Positions 55,945 through 64,000 of a stretch of DNA of 64,000 nucleotides are shown piece after piece. Where the stretch lies: the NCBI GenBank assembly GCA_905182485.1, contig CAJJBO010000003.1:62001-126000 (forward strand), given 5' to 3'. The notes beneath the pieces were generated by a model. The model saw only the letters and a program-made list of their open reading frames with translations. It was not told the origin of the DNA and ran no database searches. A program made the translations under genes and the position numbers. This stretch comes from an uncultured Luminiphilus sp. GTDB taxonomy: Bacteria > Pseudomonadota > Gammaproteobacteria > Pseudomonadales > Halieaceae. The first letter of the stretch is position 1; every line of letters starts with the position of its first letter.

Positions 55945-57182
55945 GACTCAATGCATCGCTGATACTGCTCGACCATCAGTCGCGCGCAGACCGACCAAGA
56001 GAAAGTGCGATGCGCGCGGTGTTGCCCTCGATTGACCAGCTCGGCAGCTACATCAGCATCGGACAACACCACACCGACCGCCTCAGCAAGCGCTTTGGCA
56101 TCGCCGGCAGGCACCAATAACCCGCCATCACCGACCACTTCTGCTAACGCCCCGCCATCACTCGATACCAATGGAATACCCGACGCCATCGCTTCGACAG
56201 CCGGCAAGCCAAACCCCTCGTAAAGTGATGGGACCACTGCGACAGTGCTCTCTGCATACAAGCGAACAATATCAGCGTGGGAAGCGCCGCCTACAAAGTG
56301 AATGCGGTCACCGAGTTGTAGTTGACTGATCAGCGCCTCGGTGTCACCCCCGGGCTTCGGTGAGGCAATTAACATCAACTGCAGTGCCGGTCGGTCAGCG
56401 CTGAGTAATTTAAACGCCTGTAACAACACAGCCAAGCCCTTTAAGGGCGCGTCAGCGGACGCCGTCGCGATCAACTGAGCAGGTTTTCGGGTGACATCCG
56501 GCAACGCTCGAAACAACTCAATGTCGACTCCATTGGGTATGACCTGTATTGCACTGGGCAGCACACCAAAGTCGGTGACAATGTCAGCGGCCGACGCACT
56601 CGAGACGGTCACAATGTGATTCAGTTGCGCAGCCACTCGCGCCTGCATCGTTAAAAAAGAATGCCAGCGGCGCACCAATAATCGCGCGCGCCAGCTAGAC
56701 GCACCGGCCAAAGCCACGCTCAAATCACGACTAATGGGATGATGAATTGTCGTCACGACGGGCAGGCCCGCCTGTTGTAGGTCAAGAATGCCATCTGCCA
56801 GCGTTTGGTTGTCGTGTATGACATCGAAGTGCTGGGCATGGGCGAGTATCCAATCGCGTACCCGTTCGCCAAAAGTCCAAGGCTCAGCGAAGCCACCGCT
56901 TAATTTGCTAACCCACTCTCGTCGGTTCAAAGGGTCGCACAGTTCATGTCGTGTCACGCCCCCTAAGTCTCGGGCGTACAGATCAAGACTCGGTAGCTTA
57001 ACCAGCCTGACAGTGTCAGCGAGGTCCGGATAAGGCGGCCCCGAAATCACCGTCACCTCATGACCCAGTGCCGTCAGCGATTGACTGAGATAACGCAGAT
57101 AAACGCCCTGCCCGCCCGAAAAAGGGGCAGACCGATAACCCAACAGTGCAATGCGGAGGCCGCGCTCAGGGCGCTGATCCAT
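55938..57182 (-). CDS. Glycosyltransferase family 4
   Basis: A 414-residue GT-B enzyme. The N-terminal domain has IALLGYRSAPFSGGQGVYLR and HFDVIHDNQTLADGILDLQ. The nucleotide-sugar-binding C-terminal domain has VIPNGVDIELFRALP, LIATASADAPLKGLAVLLQAF, VVPSLYEGFGLPAVEAMASG and IPLVSSDGGALAEVVGDGG with the E-x7-E motif. It is the first gene of the leftward operon with the methyltransferase and toroid protein and is divergent from the rhamnose genes. It may transfer a sugar, possibly rhamnose, to a surface or lipid acceptor. Confidence 0.9.
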   Translation of the reverse strand: MDQRPERGLRIALLGYRSAPFSGGQGVYLRYLSQSLTALGHEVTVISGPPYPDLADTVRLVKLPSLDLYARDLGGVTRHELCDPLNRREWVSKLSGGFAEPWTFGERVRDWILAHAQHFDVIHDNQTLADGILDLQQAGLPVVTTIHHPISRDLSVALAGASSWRARLLVRRWHSFLTMQARVAAQLNHIVTVSSASAADIVTDFGVLPSAIQVIPNGVDIELFRALPDVTRKPAQLIATASADAPLKGLAVLLQAFKLLSADRPALQLMLIASPKPGGDTEALISQLQLGDRIHFVGGASHADIVRLYAESTVAVVPSLYEGFGLPAVEAMASGIPLVSSDGGALAEVVGDGGLLVPAGDAKALAEAVGVVLSDADVAAELVNRGQHRAHRTFSWSVCARLMVEQYQRCIESC

Positions 57183-57374
57183 CGCAGTGGGCGCAGGATG
57201 AGGCGAATGAATCGGCGCGTTAATGGGTTACTCCAGGTCGAAAAAACTAATGGCAGTTTGCCTGTCACAATATCGGCTGACAGGGTCAAAGTACAGCGGC
57301 GCTGAGTGTATCGCCCACTCGCCAAGCCTGCCACCGGGCTGTAAACTGCGTGCGTCATATAAAGTCATACCGAT

Positions 57375-58282
57375 ATGTCACTATCCACGCACTACAAGGG
57401 CATCATTCTCGCAGGTGGATCTGGTACCCGACTGCATCCGTTAACGACTACCGTCAGCAAGCAGCTGATGCCGGTTTATGACAAACCCATGATTTACTAC
57501 CCGCTTGCCACGCTGATGCAATCGGGTATTCGAGATGTACTCATCATTACCACGCCGCAGGATCAACTGGCCTACGCCGATTTATTGGGGGATGGCCGCC
57601 AGTGGGGCATCAATATCCAATACACACTACAACCTAGCCCAGACGGCTTGGCACAGGCTTTTTTGCTCGGGGAGGACTTTATTGGCAACGCGCCGGTCTG
57701 TTTGATTCTGGGCGATAACATTTTTTACGGTGCCGGTCTCACGACCAGGCTGAGGCGGGCTGCGCAACGTAATGACGCAGCTTCGGTCTTCGCCTACTAC
57801 GTCAATGACCCAGAGCGTTATGGCGTGGTTGAATTTGATGCCCATGGGTCTGCCATTGGGATTGAAGAAAAGCCAGACCAGCCTCGCTCACACTATGCCG
57901 TCACCGGTCTGTATTTTTATAACAACGATGTCGTCTCGGTCGCCAAGGGTATCCGCCCTTCTGCGCGAGGTGAGCTCGAAATTACCGATATTAATCGCCA
58001 TTATCTCGCGCAGGGCACATTACAAGTCGAAGTCATGGGGCAAGGCACCGCGTGGCTCGATACCGGCACCTTTGATCGTTGCTCGATGCCGGCAACTTCA
58101 TCCGCGTCGTTGAAGAACGGCAAGGCCTCAAGGTCGCGTGCTTAGAGGAAATCGCCTATCGACTGAGCTACATTGATGCCGAGCAGGTGCTGGCATTGGC
58201 CGCGCCACTAACCAAAAGCGGTTACGGCGTTTACCTAGAACGACTCGTGAATGAAGGCGAGTTCATCTTCGATGGAGATTGA
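57375..58282 (+). CDS. rfbA: Glucose-1-phosphate thymidylyltransferase RmlA, frame broken once
   Basis: First step of dTDP-L-rhamnose synthesis. The N-terminal signature [20 protein letters not shown] and [20 protein letters not shown] are followed by [48 protein letters not shown] and [13 protein letters not shown]. Near 58072-58080, in GTGTCCGATCG-like context at the TTGATCGTTGCTC segment, a base appears missing, and the protein resumes as [20 protein letters not shown] to a stop at 58282. The total of about 302 residues is standard. Its end overlaps rmlC. Confidence 0.95.
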
Positions 58283-58841
58283 ACCCACACCGATAGCGGG
58301 CGCTTCTATACTGCACCCTAACGTCCATGGTGATGCCCGTGGATTTTTTCTTGAAACTTGGCACGCAGATCGGTATGCCGAAGCGGGCATCGACCAGCCA
58401 TTTGTTCAAGATAATCACAGCCGGTCATCACGCGGGATTCTACGTGGAATGCATTTCCAAACAACGCAACCACAAGGCAAGCTCGTCCGGGTGACCTCGG
58501 GCGAAGTCTTTGACGTGATCGTCGATTGCCGCGCCGATTCACCGAGTTGTGGCCAGTGGTATGGCGTCACACTGACCGCGGAGAATCACAAACAACTCTG
58601 GGTGCCACCTGGCTGTGCTCACGGCTTTTATGCTCTAAGCGACAGCGCCGACTTTTTGTACAAGTGCACCGACTACTACCACCCCGGCAGCGAAATCACG
58701 CTGGCCTGGGATGACCCGACCGTTGGCATCAATTGGCCCATTCTTAAGGGAACACTGCCGCAGGTGTCAGAGAAGGACTGCCACGGTATTCATTGGGACG
58801 CCCTGCCCTTGTTCAGCAATGAAGCACTCCGTCAGCCGTAA
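58272..58841 (+). CDS. rfbC: dTDP-4-dehydrorhamnose 3,5-epimerase RmlC
   Basis: Start chosen at ATG 58272 ([20 protein letters not shown]), which overlaps the rmlA stop; upstream in-frame codons lie inside rmlA. The cupin-fold signatures are GDARGFFLETWHADRYAEAG, QDNHSRSSRGILRGMHFQ with the catalytic histidine, VRVTSGEVFDVIVDCRADSP, WVPPGCAHGFYALSDSADF and YKCTDYYHPGSEITLAWDDP. About 189 residues. Third step of dTDP-rhamnose synthesis. Confidence 0.96.
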   Translation: MEIEPTPIAGASILHPNVHGDARGFFLETWHADRYAEAGIDQPFVQDNHSRSSRGILRGMHFQTTQPQGKLVRVTSGEVFDVIVDCRADSPSCGQWYGVTLTAENHKQLWVPPGCAHGFYALSDSADFLYKCTDYYHPGSEITLAWDDPTVGINWPILKGTLPQVSEKDCHGIHWDALPLFSNEALRQP

Positions 58842-58986
58842 CCACCCATCCCAAGCACAACATGACCACACACGGTTCCAAGGTGACATGGTTTGTGACG
58901 CCCTCACTAGTAGTTTCATCCTCGTGCGCCGATCGATAAGCACGCGATCGATGGCGTGAGCTACTTCGATGGCTTAAACTAAACCG

Positions 58987-60045
58987 CTACAGCAGTGGCC
59001 GCCACCAGTCCTCGTGGTCGAGATACCAATCAACCGTTTTACTGAGTCCACTTTCAAAAGTCTCCTCAGGCACAAAGCCCAGCTCACTCTCGATTTTTGA
59101 TGCATCAATCGCATAACGCCAATCGTGGCCAGCACGATCCGTCACAAACTCGATCAGGCTCTCGCTGGACAAACTCCGCGCCGGCGGTGCATTTGGAAAG
59201 CGTCGAGCTAACGTATCGTCCCCCGCAAAGCGTTCGTCTAGCACCCGGCACAGCAATCTCACAATATCGAGATTAGCCCATTCATTCTGACCACCAATGT
59301 TATAGACCTCACCTGATATGCCTCTCTGAAGCACAGCCGCAATGCCACGGGCGTGATCTTCCACATACAGCCAATCACGAATATTGGTGCCATCACCATA
59401 AATAGGCAGTGCGCCACCGTCTAAAATACGCGTCAGGCACAGGGGGATTAATTTTTCAGGGAAGTGGTAGGGCCCGTAATTATTCGAGCAATTACTCGTC
59501 GTGACCTGCAATCCATAAGTATGGTGATACGCCCGCACCATATGATCACTGCCCGCCTTACTCGCTGAATAAGGGGAATTTGGCTCGTAGCGAGTGGTCT
59601 CTGTGAAAGGTGGATCATTAAGAGTGAGTGATCCGTATACCTCGTCAGTGGAGACATGATGAAAACGGTGCTCGCAACCCGAGCCCGATAGCCAAGCGTT
59701 GCGAGCAGCGGCAAGTAAGACATGGGTGCCCTGAAGATTCGTGCGGATAAATTCGTCGGGGCCCGTGATCGATCGGTCGACATGGCTTTCTGCAGCAAAA
59801 TGTACGATGGTGTCAGTACCATAGTCGTTCATCGCACGTGCCACGAGCGCCGAGTCACAAATATCTCCTTCGACAAATTCAATGCGGCCACTGCCTTCTA
59901 ACGGCGCCAAGCTGGCGCGATTCCCGGCATAAGTGAGCGCATCGATGACCACTAAAGTGTGGTCCGGGTGCGCCTGCGCCCAATGATTCACAAAGTTCAC
60001 ACCAATGAACCCCGCGCCACCGGTTACCAGCAAAGACTGTGTCAC
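58987..60045 (-). CDS. rfbB: dTDP-glucose 4,6-dehydratase RmlB
   Basis: Second step of dTDP-rhamnose synthesis. This 352-residue extended SDR has the NAD loop LVTGGAGFIGVNFVNHW, HFAAESHVDRSITGPDEFIR, the acidic pair in HHVSTDEVYGSL, and the catalytic YSASKAGSDHMVRAYHHTYG. NCSNNYGPYHFPEKLIPL follows. It lies on the strand opposite rmlA-rmlC and is downstream of rmlD with a 4-base gap, so the four-gene pathway is split into two convergent pairs. Confidence 0.97.
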   Translation of the reverse strand: MTQSLLVTGGAGFIGVNFVNHWAQAHPDHTLVVIDALTYAGNRASLAPLEGSGRIEFVEGDICDSALVARAMNDYGTDTIVHFAAESHVDRSITGPDEFIRTNLQGTHVLLAAARNAWLSGSGCEHRFHHVSTDEVYGSLTLNDPPFTETTRYEPNSPYSASKAGSDHMVRAYHHTYGLQVTTSNCSNNYGPYHFPEKLIPLCLTRILDGGALPIYGDGTNIRDWLYVEDHARGIAAVLQRGISGEVYNIGGQNEWANLDIVRLLCRVLDERFAGDDTLARRFPNAPPARSLSSESLIEFVTDRAGHDWRYAIDASKIESELGFVPEETFESGLSKTVDWYLDHEDWWRPLL

Positions 60046-60049
60046 GACA

Positions 60050-60931
60050 TTAAGACTCCCTCGCCTTGACTGCTCTTAAATTGTCACGCAACGCATCGCG
60101 CCAAGGGCGCTGCACCACGCCTAATTGGTGACACGTTTGTTTTATATTCAGCACACTGTAAGCGGGCCGCTTAGCCGCCGTCGGAAATGCTGAGGTGGTA
60201 ATGGGATCTACCGTAACCGCGGTCGTTAACAACCCGATGGCCAACGCCTCGTCACGAATCGCGCAGGCAAATTCATACCAACTGATTTCACCCTCGTCGC
60301 TCCAATGGAAAAGACCCACCGCCTCAGGCTCCTGAGCTAATCGCCAACAAATTCGGGCTAGACCGGACGCTGCCGTCGGAGCGCCCACCTGATCACTGAC
60401 GACGCTCACCGCAGCACGCGCTCGCATGAGTCGCAACATCGTGAGCATAAAATTCTTGCCTTCAGGGGCATAGACCCAGCTCGTGCGCACCACCGCATGG
60501 CTCGTGCCACTCGCGAGTACTGCTCGCTCTCCCTGTAATTTCGTTTCACCGTAGACCCCAAGGGGTGCAGGGGTGTCTGTCGTTAGGTAAGGGGTTGTTG
60601 CGGCGCCATCAAACACAAAATCAGTCGACACATGCACGAGGCGAATACCCTGCTCGGCGCAGAGTGTGGCTAATCGTTTCGGCGCTTCAACATTGAGCGC
60701 CTGCGCACGGTGGAGATCATCCTCTGCCGCATCCACCGCCGTGTAGGCGGCCGCGTTAATGACCATTCGTGGCGTAAACCCCTTTAAACAGTCACGGAGT
60801 GCCTCTTCGTCAGTCACATCACATTGCGCTCGCGTCAGGCCTTGTACACGCAGTTGCGGTGGCGCGGCTGCCACACACGCTTGCCCAAGTTGACCGCCCG
60901 CGCCCAGCACCAGTGCGAGCGGGTCACTCAC
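60050..60931 (-). CDS. rfbD: dTDP-4-dehydrorhamnose reductase RmlD
   Basis: Start chosen at GTG 60931, overlapping the lipase stop as GTGA; an upstream in-frame start would lie inside the lipase gene. LALVLGAGGQLGQACVA binds the nucleotide. MVINAAAYTAVDAAEDDLHR, VHVSTDFVFDG and YGETKLQGERAVL (the YxxxK pair) are family motifs. About 293 residues. Last step of dTDP-rhamnose synthesis; order on this strand is lipase-rmlD-rmlB. Confidence 0.95.
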   Translation of the reverse strand: MSDPLALVLGAGGQLGQACVAAAPPQLRVQGLTRAQCDVTDEEALRDCLKGFTPRMVINAAAYTAVDAAEDDLHRAQALNVEAPKRLATLCAEQGIRLVHVSTDFVFDGAATTPYLTTDTPAPLGVYGETKLQGERAVLASGTSHAVVRTSWVYAPEGKNFMLTMLRLMRARAAVSVVSDQVGAPTAASGLARICWRLAQEPEAVGLFHWSDEGEISWYEFACAIRDEALAIGLLTTAVTVDPITTSAFPTAAKRPAYSVLNIKQTCHQLGVVQRPWRDALRDNLRAVKARES

Positions 60932-61737
60932 AAATGCGCTTCCAGCCACGCTGCGAATCGGGCCATCACTGCTTCGGACTCTGGCTCATGAAAAATCTCG
61001 TGGTAGAGGTCTGGCCACCAATCCAGCGTTTTATCTTGAGATGCCAATGCTTGAAAAAAGGTCTGCGATCCCTCGGGCATCGCCATGACATCTGCTTCCC
61101 CATGAGCAATATAAACCGGCAAAGTAATGTGCTGCGCGCCCGCGATGGCTTCGTCCATTGCACTCAGTATTTCCATCCCCAGTGCGACGGTGATTTTGCC
61201 GTTATAAACCAAAGGATCAGCAATATAATCAGCCACCACCGCTGGATCACGACTGACCTGACCCGCCTCTAAACTCAGCATGCCCATTTTGGGCAATACG
61301 GCACGAAATAACCGGCCCAACCACAGCGTTAGCGGTGACACCGTCTCATCTGCCGCAAAAGCCGGGCCAGAAAACATGGCGCCTTGATAGGACTGCGCAT
61401 CCTGAAGGAGTAAGTGCGCCGCAATCAAACCGCCCATGCTGTGCCCGAGCATAAAAGTGGGGGTATTGGGATACCAGTCGCTAATCGCATCACGCAACTC
61501 GGTGAGGGGAGCAAGATACTCACTGAACTGAGCAACATGGGCGCGAGTACCCGGCGACGCGCCGTGCCCGATATGATCAGGACCCACGACGGCGATGTGT
61601 CGCGCATTGAAATAAGCCGCCAGACGCTCGTACCGGCCCGTATGCTCAGCCAGCCCATGTATCAACAAAATGCATGCTTTTGCCTGTTGTACCGGCCAAT
61701 GCCGATACTGAATGCCCGAGGACAGGGTTTCCATCAT
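60928..61737 (-). CDS. Alpha/beta hydrolase (monoacylglycerol lipase-like)
   Basis: About 269 residues from ATG 61737; alternative start codons lie within ten codons either side. AKACILLIHGLAEHTGRYERL (oxyanion region) and VGPDHIGHGASPGTRAHVAQ precede the nucleophile elbow FMLGHSMGGLIAAHL. YIAHGEADVMAMPEGSQTF with Asp and a C-terminal DLYHEIFHEPE with His complete the triad. This is the Hydrolase_4 (serine aminopeptidase S33) type. Coupled translation with rmlD suggests a shared operon, not necessarily a shared pathway. Confidence 0.87.
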   Translation of the reverse strand: MMETLSSGIQYRHWPVQQAKACILLIHGLAEHTGRYERLAAYFNARHIAVVGPDHIGHGASPGTRAHVAQFSEYLAPLTELRDAISDWYPNTPTFMLGHSMGGLIAAHLLLQDAQSYQGAMFSGPAFAADETVSPLTLWLGRLFRAVLPKMGMLSLEAGQVSRDPAVVADYIADPLVYNGKITVALGMEILSAMDEAIAGAQHITLPVYIAHGEADVMAMPEGSQTFFQALASQDKTLDWWPDLYHEIFHEPESEAVMARFAAWLEAHL

Positions 61738-61858
61738 GTAATCTCCAACCAACCCGAACACTGCTGCTGAGGCGCGCTAAGGCACTGCTCCACACCAATG
61801 CCCTTCGTTATGTCACATCGCCAGCCGTCACACACTGCCTTTTCAAACCCGCGGACCG

Positions 61859-62782
61859 TTATGCGACAGGCGCGAGCCAGTCAGCATAATCTGCCTGCGC
61901 GCCGCGCACCGACTCGAGATAAATACGTTGTAATGTCTCGGTGATGGGTCCGCGAACACCGCTACCAATAGTACGGTTATCGACCTCTCGAATCGGGACG
62001 ACCTCAGCCGCTGTCCCGGTAAAAAAGGCCTCGTCTGCGATATAGACCTCATCGCGGGTAATGCGCTTTTCCTTCACAGTAAGACCCTGATCTTCCGCGA
62101 TGCGAATAATACTGTCGCGTGTGATGCCCTCTAAGCAAGAGGTCAATTCTGGCGTGTACAGAACCCCATTGCGCACCAAGAAGACGTTCTCGCCACTGCC
62201 TTCAGCGACGTAACCTTCGTTATCTAACAATAACGCCTCTTCGAAGCCGGCATCTAAGGCTTCTCTCAACGCAAGAATAGAGTTGATGTAGTTACCATTG
62301 GCTTTGGCCTTACACATGGTGATGTTCACATGGTGGCGCGTGTAACTCGACGTCGCGACACGAATTCCGCGGTTCATTGCTTCCGGGGCCATATACGAAG
62401 GCCATGCCCACGCGGCGACCATCACGTGTGTTTTAAGATTATCAGCGCGCAACCCCATTCCTTCCGAACCGAGAAAGCACATCGGGCGGATATACGCCTC
62501 ATCTAACCCATTGGCACGCACCACCTGACGCTGAGCCTCACTCAGAGTCCCTTTGTCGAAGGGCATCTCCATGCGCAATATGTGGGCAGAACGAAACAAG
62601 CGATCGGTATGCTCCTGCAAGCGAAAGATAGCGGCGCCCTGTGAAGTGTTGTACGCACGCACACCCTCGAAAACACCCAGTCCGTAATGGAAGGTATGCG
62701 TCAAGACATGCACCTTCGCTTCCTGCCAGGGCACCATTTCGCCATCGAGCCAAATGTGGCCGGTAAGTTGTGAGAGATCCAT
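61859..62782 (-). CDS. ilvE: Branched-chain amino acid aminotransferase IlvE
   Basis: A 307-residue fold-type IV PLP enzyme that carries out the last step of valine, leucine and isoleucine synthesis. IWLDGEMVPWQEAKVHVLTHT and GLGVFEGVRAYNTSQGAAIFR open the protein. The PLP lysine is in MCKAKANGNYINSILALREA; NEGYVAEGSGENVFLVRNG and TGTAAEVVPIREVDNRTIG are the cofactor phosphate-binding segments. glnE lies upstream on the same strand with a 34-base gap, a conserved pairing in Pseudomonas-like genomes. Confidence 0.96.
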   Translation of the reverse strand: MDLSQLTGHIWLDGEMVPWQEAKVHVLTHTFHYGLGVFEGVRAYNTSQGAAIFRLQEHTDRLFRSAHILRMEMPFDKGTLSEAQRQVVRANGLDEAYIRPMCFLGSEGMGLRADNLKTHVMVAAWAWPSYMAPEAMNRGIRVATSSYTRHHVNITMCKAKANGNYINSILALREALDAGFEEALLLDNEGYVAEGSGENVFLVRNGVLYTPELTSCLEGITRDSIIRIAEDQGLTVKEKRITRDEVYIADEAFFTGTAAEVVPIREVDNRTIGSGVRGPITETLQRIYLESVRGAQADYADWLAPVA

Positions 62783-62816
62783 ACTACGTCCTTAATCGCG
62801 CCACCAAGGCCCGACT

Positions 62817-64000
62817 CTATGTTGCTTGAAGACCGGGCAACAATGCCTCTGTCACCCGTTTTACCTGTTCGCGACCCGCCACATGCGCGGCCGCCTCAAC
62901 CTGTGTGTCTGCACCTTGCAGCGCAAGCCCGTGTAATGCACTTCGGTAGATCAAATAACGGCTCGACAGCACAGCCGCCTGATCCGCACTTAAGACCCCC
63001 ACTTGTTCGAGGGTTTCCAATAAACGGATCACATCTGACCACTGCGCCAACGCTGGATACTCAGACGCATGGGCTAAGACGAGGTATTGCACCACAAATT
63101 CGATGTCGACAATACCACCTTGATCACGCTTGATATCGAAGCGCTCAACGCCGCGGTTCATCAATGCCTGCTCGGTCAGCATTTTGTGACGCATGTCACG
63201 CACGGCTGCTGACAATACGGGCGCTTCCCGAGGCATGGTCAGTACCTCTCGGCGCAGTTGCTCCAGCGATGCCCTGAGCGAGGGGTCACCCGCGACCGTG
63301 CGGCTGCGCACCAAAGCCTGATGCTCCCACGTCCATGCAGATTCGAGTTGATAACGTCTGAAGCCGGTGAGGGTCGTGGCAACCAACCCAGAATCCCCGT
63401 CAGGACGCAATCGAAGGTCCACCTCGTATAACCTTCCTGAAAACATTTGCGCCGACAGCACATGGGTCACCCGCTGGGCAAGTCGTGTATAAAAACGGCT
63501 ATTGTCGATCACTTTAGGACCAGCGGTTTGTCCATCGGCACCATTAAATACAAACACCAAATCAAGATCTGAACCATAACTCAACTCAATGCCACCCAGT
63601 TTTCCATAGGCCATCACCGCAAACCCAACCTGCTCTGCCTGTGGCTCACCATGGCGTTGCACGAGTTCAGCGCGAGCGACTGCGATCGCTTGCTCGATCA
63701 TCACCTCGGCGAGAAAGGTCAAATTGTCACTCACCTGCATCACCGGAAGCGTGCCAGATAGCTCACTGGCGGCGACTCGCAATATCGCGCCCTCCTTGAT
63801 GCGGCTTAATGCGCCCATCTGCCCTTCCAGATCCTCCTCCGGAATCCGCAGCAGCTGTTGCCGCACCAAGGCCTTTATTTCGTCGCGACTCGGCGCGCTG
63901 AAAAGTTGTGCCTCATGAAGCAACTCATCCAATAGCTCAGGGCGCGACGCCAAGCGATCAGCGACCCAGGTGCTGGCTGCAACAAGGGACAGCAAATGCG
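62817..64000 (-). CDS. glnE: Glutamine synthetase adenylyltransferase GlnE, C-terminal part
   Basis: The gene enters from the right edge; only about 394 codons of the 3' portion are present, while full GlnE has about 950. The segment covers the end of the first half and the second nucleotidyltransferase domain, with VMAYGKLGGIELSYGSDLDL and FVFNGADG carrying the GSDxD metal motif, LSAQMFSGRLYEVDLRLRPD, and RDMRHKMLTEQALMNRGVER with IKRDQGGIVDIEFVVQYLVL. This domain usually adenylylates glutamine synthetase; the glnA gene at 16 kb holds the target tyrosine. The 5' end is outside the window. Confidence 0.96.
   Translation of the reverse strand, partial: HLLSLVAASTWVADRLASRPELLDELLHEAQLFSAPSRDEIKALVRQQLLRIPEEDLEGQMGALSRIKEGAILRVAASELSGTLPVMQVSDNLTFLAEVMIEQAIAVARAELVQRHGEPQAEQVGFAVMAYGKLGGIELSYGSDLDLVFVFNGADGQTAGPKVIDNSRFYTRLAQRVTHVLSAQMFSGRLYEVDLRLRPDGDSGLVATTLTGFRRYQLESAWTWEHQALVRSRTVAGDPSLRASLEQLRREVLTMPREAPVLSAAVRDMRHKMLTEQALMNRGVERFDIKRDQGGIVDIEFVVQYLVLAHASEYPALAQWSDVIRLLETLEQVGVLSADQAAVLSSRYLIYRSALHGLALQGADTQVEAAAHVAGREQVKRVTEALLPGLQAT

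Overview
The window looks like chromosomal DNA of a marine-type gammaproteobacterium. Gene order is the strongest clue: secB-grxC-yibN facing gpmI-envC-ctpA, followed by hisB-hisH-hisA-hisF and mutY-yggX, glnA-DUF4124-ntrB-ntrC, serB divergent from ytjB/ahpA, and parE-cpdA-yqiB divergent from tolC. This is the layout seen in Pseudomonadales/Cellvibrionales-like bacteria. The species cannot be named from the sequence. A Halieaceae/OM60-like or related marine lineage is an inference.

Layout. 0-7 kb: the start of pntA, then an ECF sigma factor with its ChrR-type zinc anti-sigma. Divergent from them is an operon of FAD oxidoreductase, DUF1365 and cyclopropane-fatty-acid synthase, a singlet-oxygen/membrane-lipid stress module, followed by a NhaC antiporter and a thioesterase. 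7-13 kb: epmA-efp, serB, ahpA and parC. 13-21 kb: elaA, typA, then the nitrogen regulon glnA-DUF4124-ntrB-ntrC, with a textbook sigma-54 promoter and two NtrC sites upstream of glnA. 20.6-30.7 kb: secB, grxC, rhodanese, gpmI, envC, ctpA, the his genes, mutY and yggX. 30.7-35 kb: an RND efflux pair and tRNA-Phe. 35-46.4 kb: an accessory stretch with a Rieske oxygenase and NTF2-like partner, a YafD-like phosphatase, small membrane or secreted proteins, a K+ channel, rdgC, glyoxalase I, a glutamine amidotransferase and a probable octaheme cytochrome c with TPR repeats. 46.4-52 kb: YceI, parE, a 14-bp tandem repeat, cpdA, DUF1249 and tolC. 52-62 kb: an envelope-glycan region with waaA, two methyltransferases, an alpha/alpha-toroid protein, a GT4 glycosyltransferase and all four dTDP-rhamnose genes (rmlA-rmlC convergent with rmlB-rmlD). 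61-64 kb: a lipase, ilvE and the 3' part of glnE.

About twenty single- or two-base indels break the reading frame of at least eleven genes, including the essential parC and parE. They cluster at 1.5-12.2 kb and 36-49 kb, with one more in rmlA at 58 kb. The 13.9-34.9 kb segment is clean. In most cases the correct protein continues in another frame, so I read these as sequence or assembly errors rather than decay. Such genes are given one full-length span with the break positions noted.

No CRISPR array, transposase, integrase, rRNA or phage genes were seen. The points most worth a second look are the ECF/ChrR lipid module with its candidate promoter, the 14-bp repeat after cpdA, the octaheme-TPR cytochrome, the Rieske island next to tRNA-Phe, and the toroid/GT4/methyltransferase cluster.
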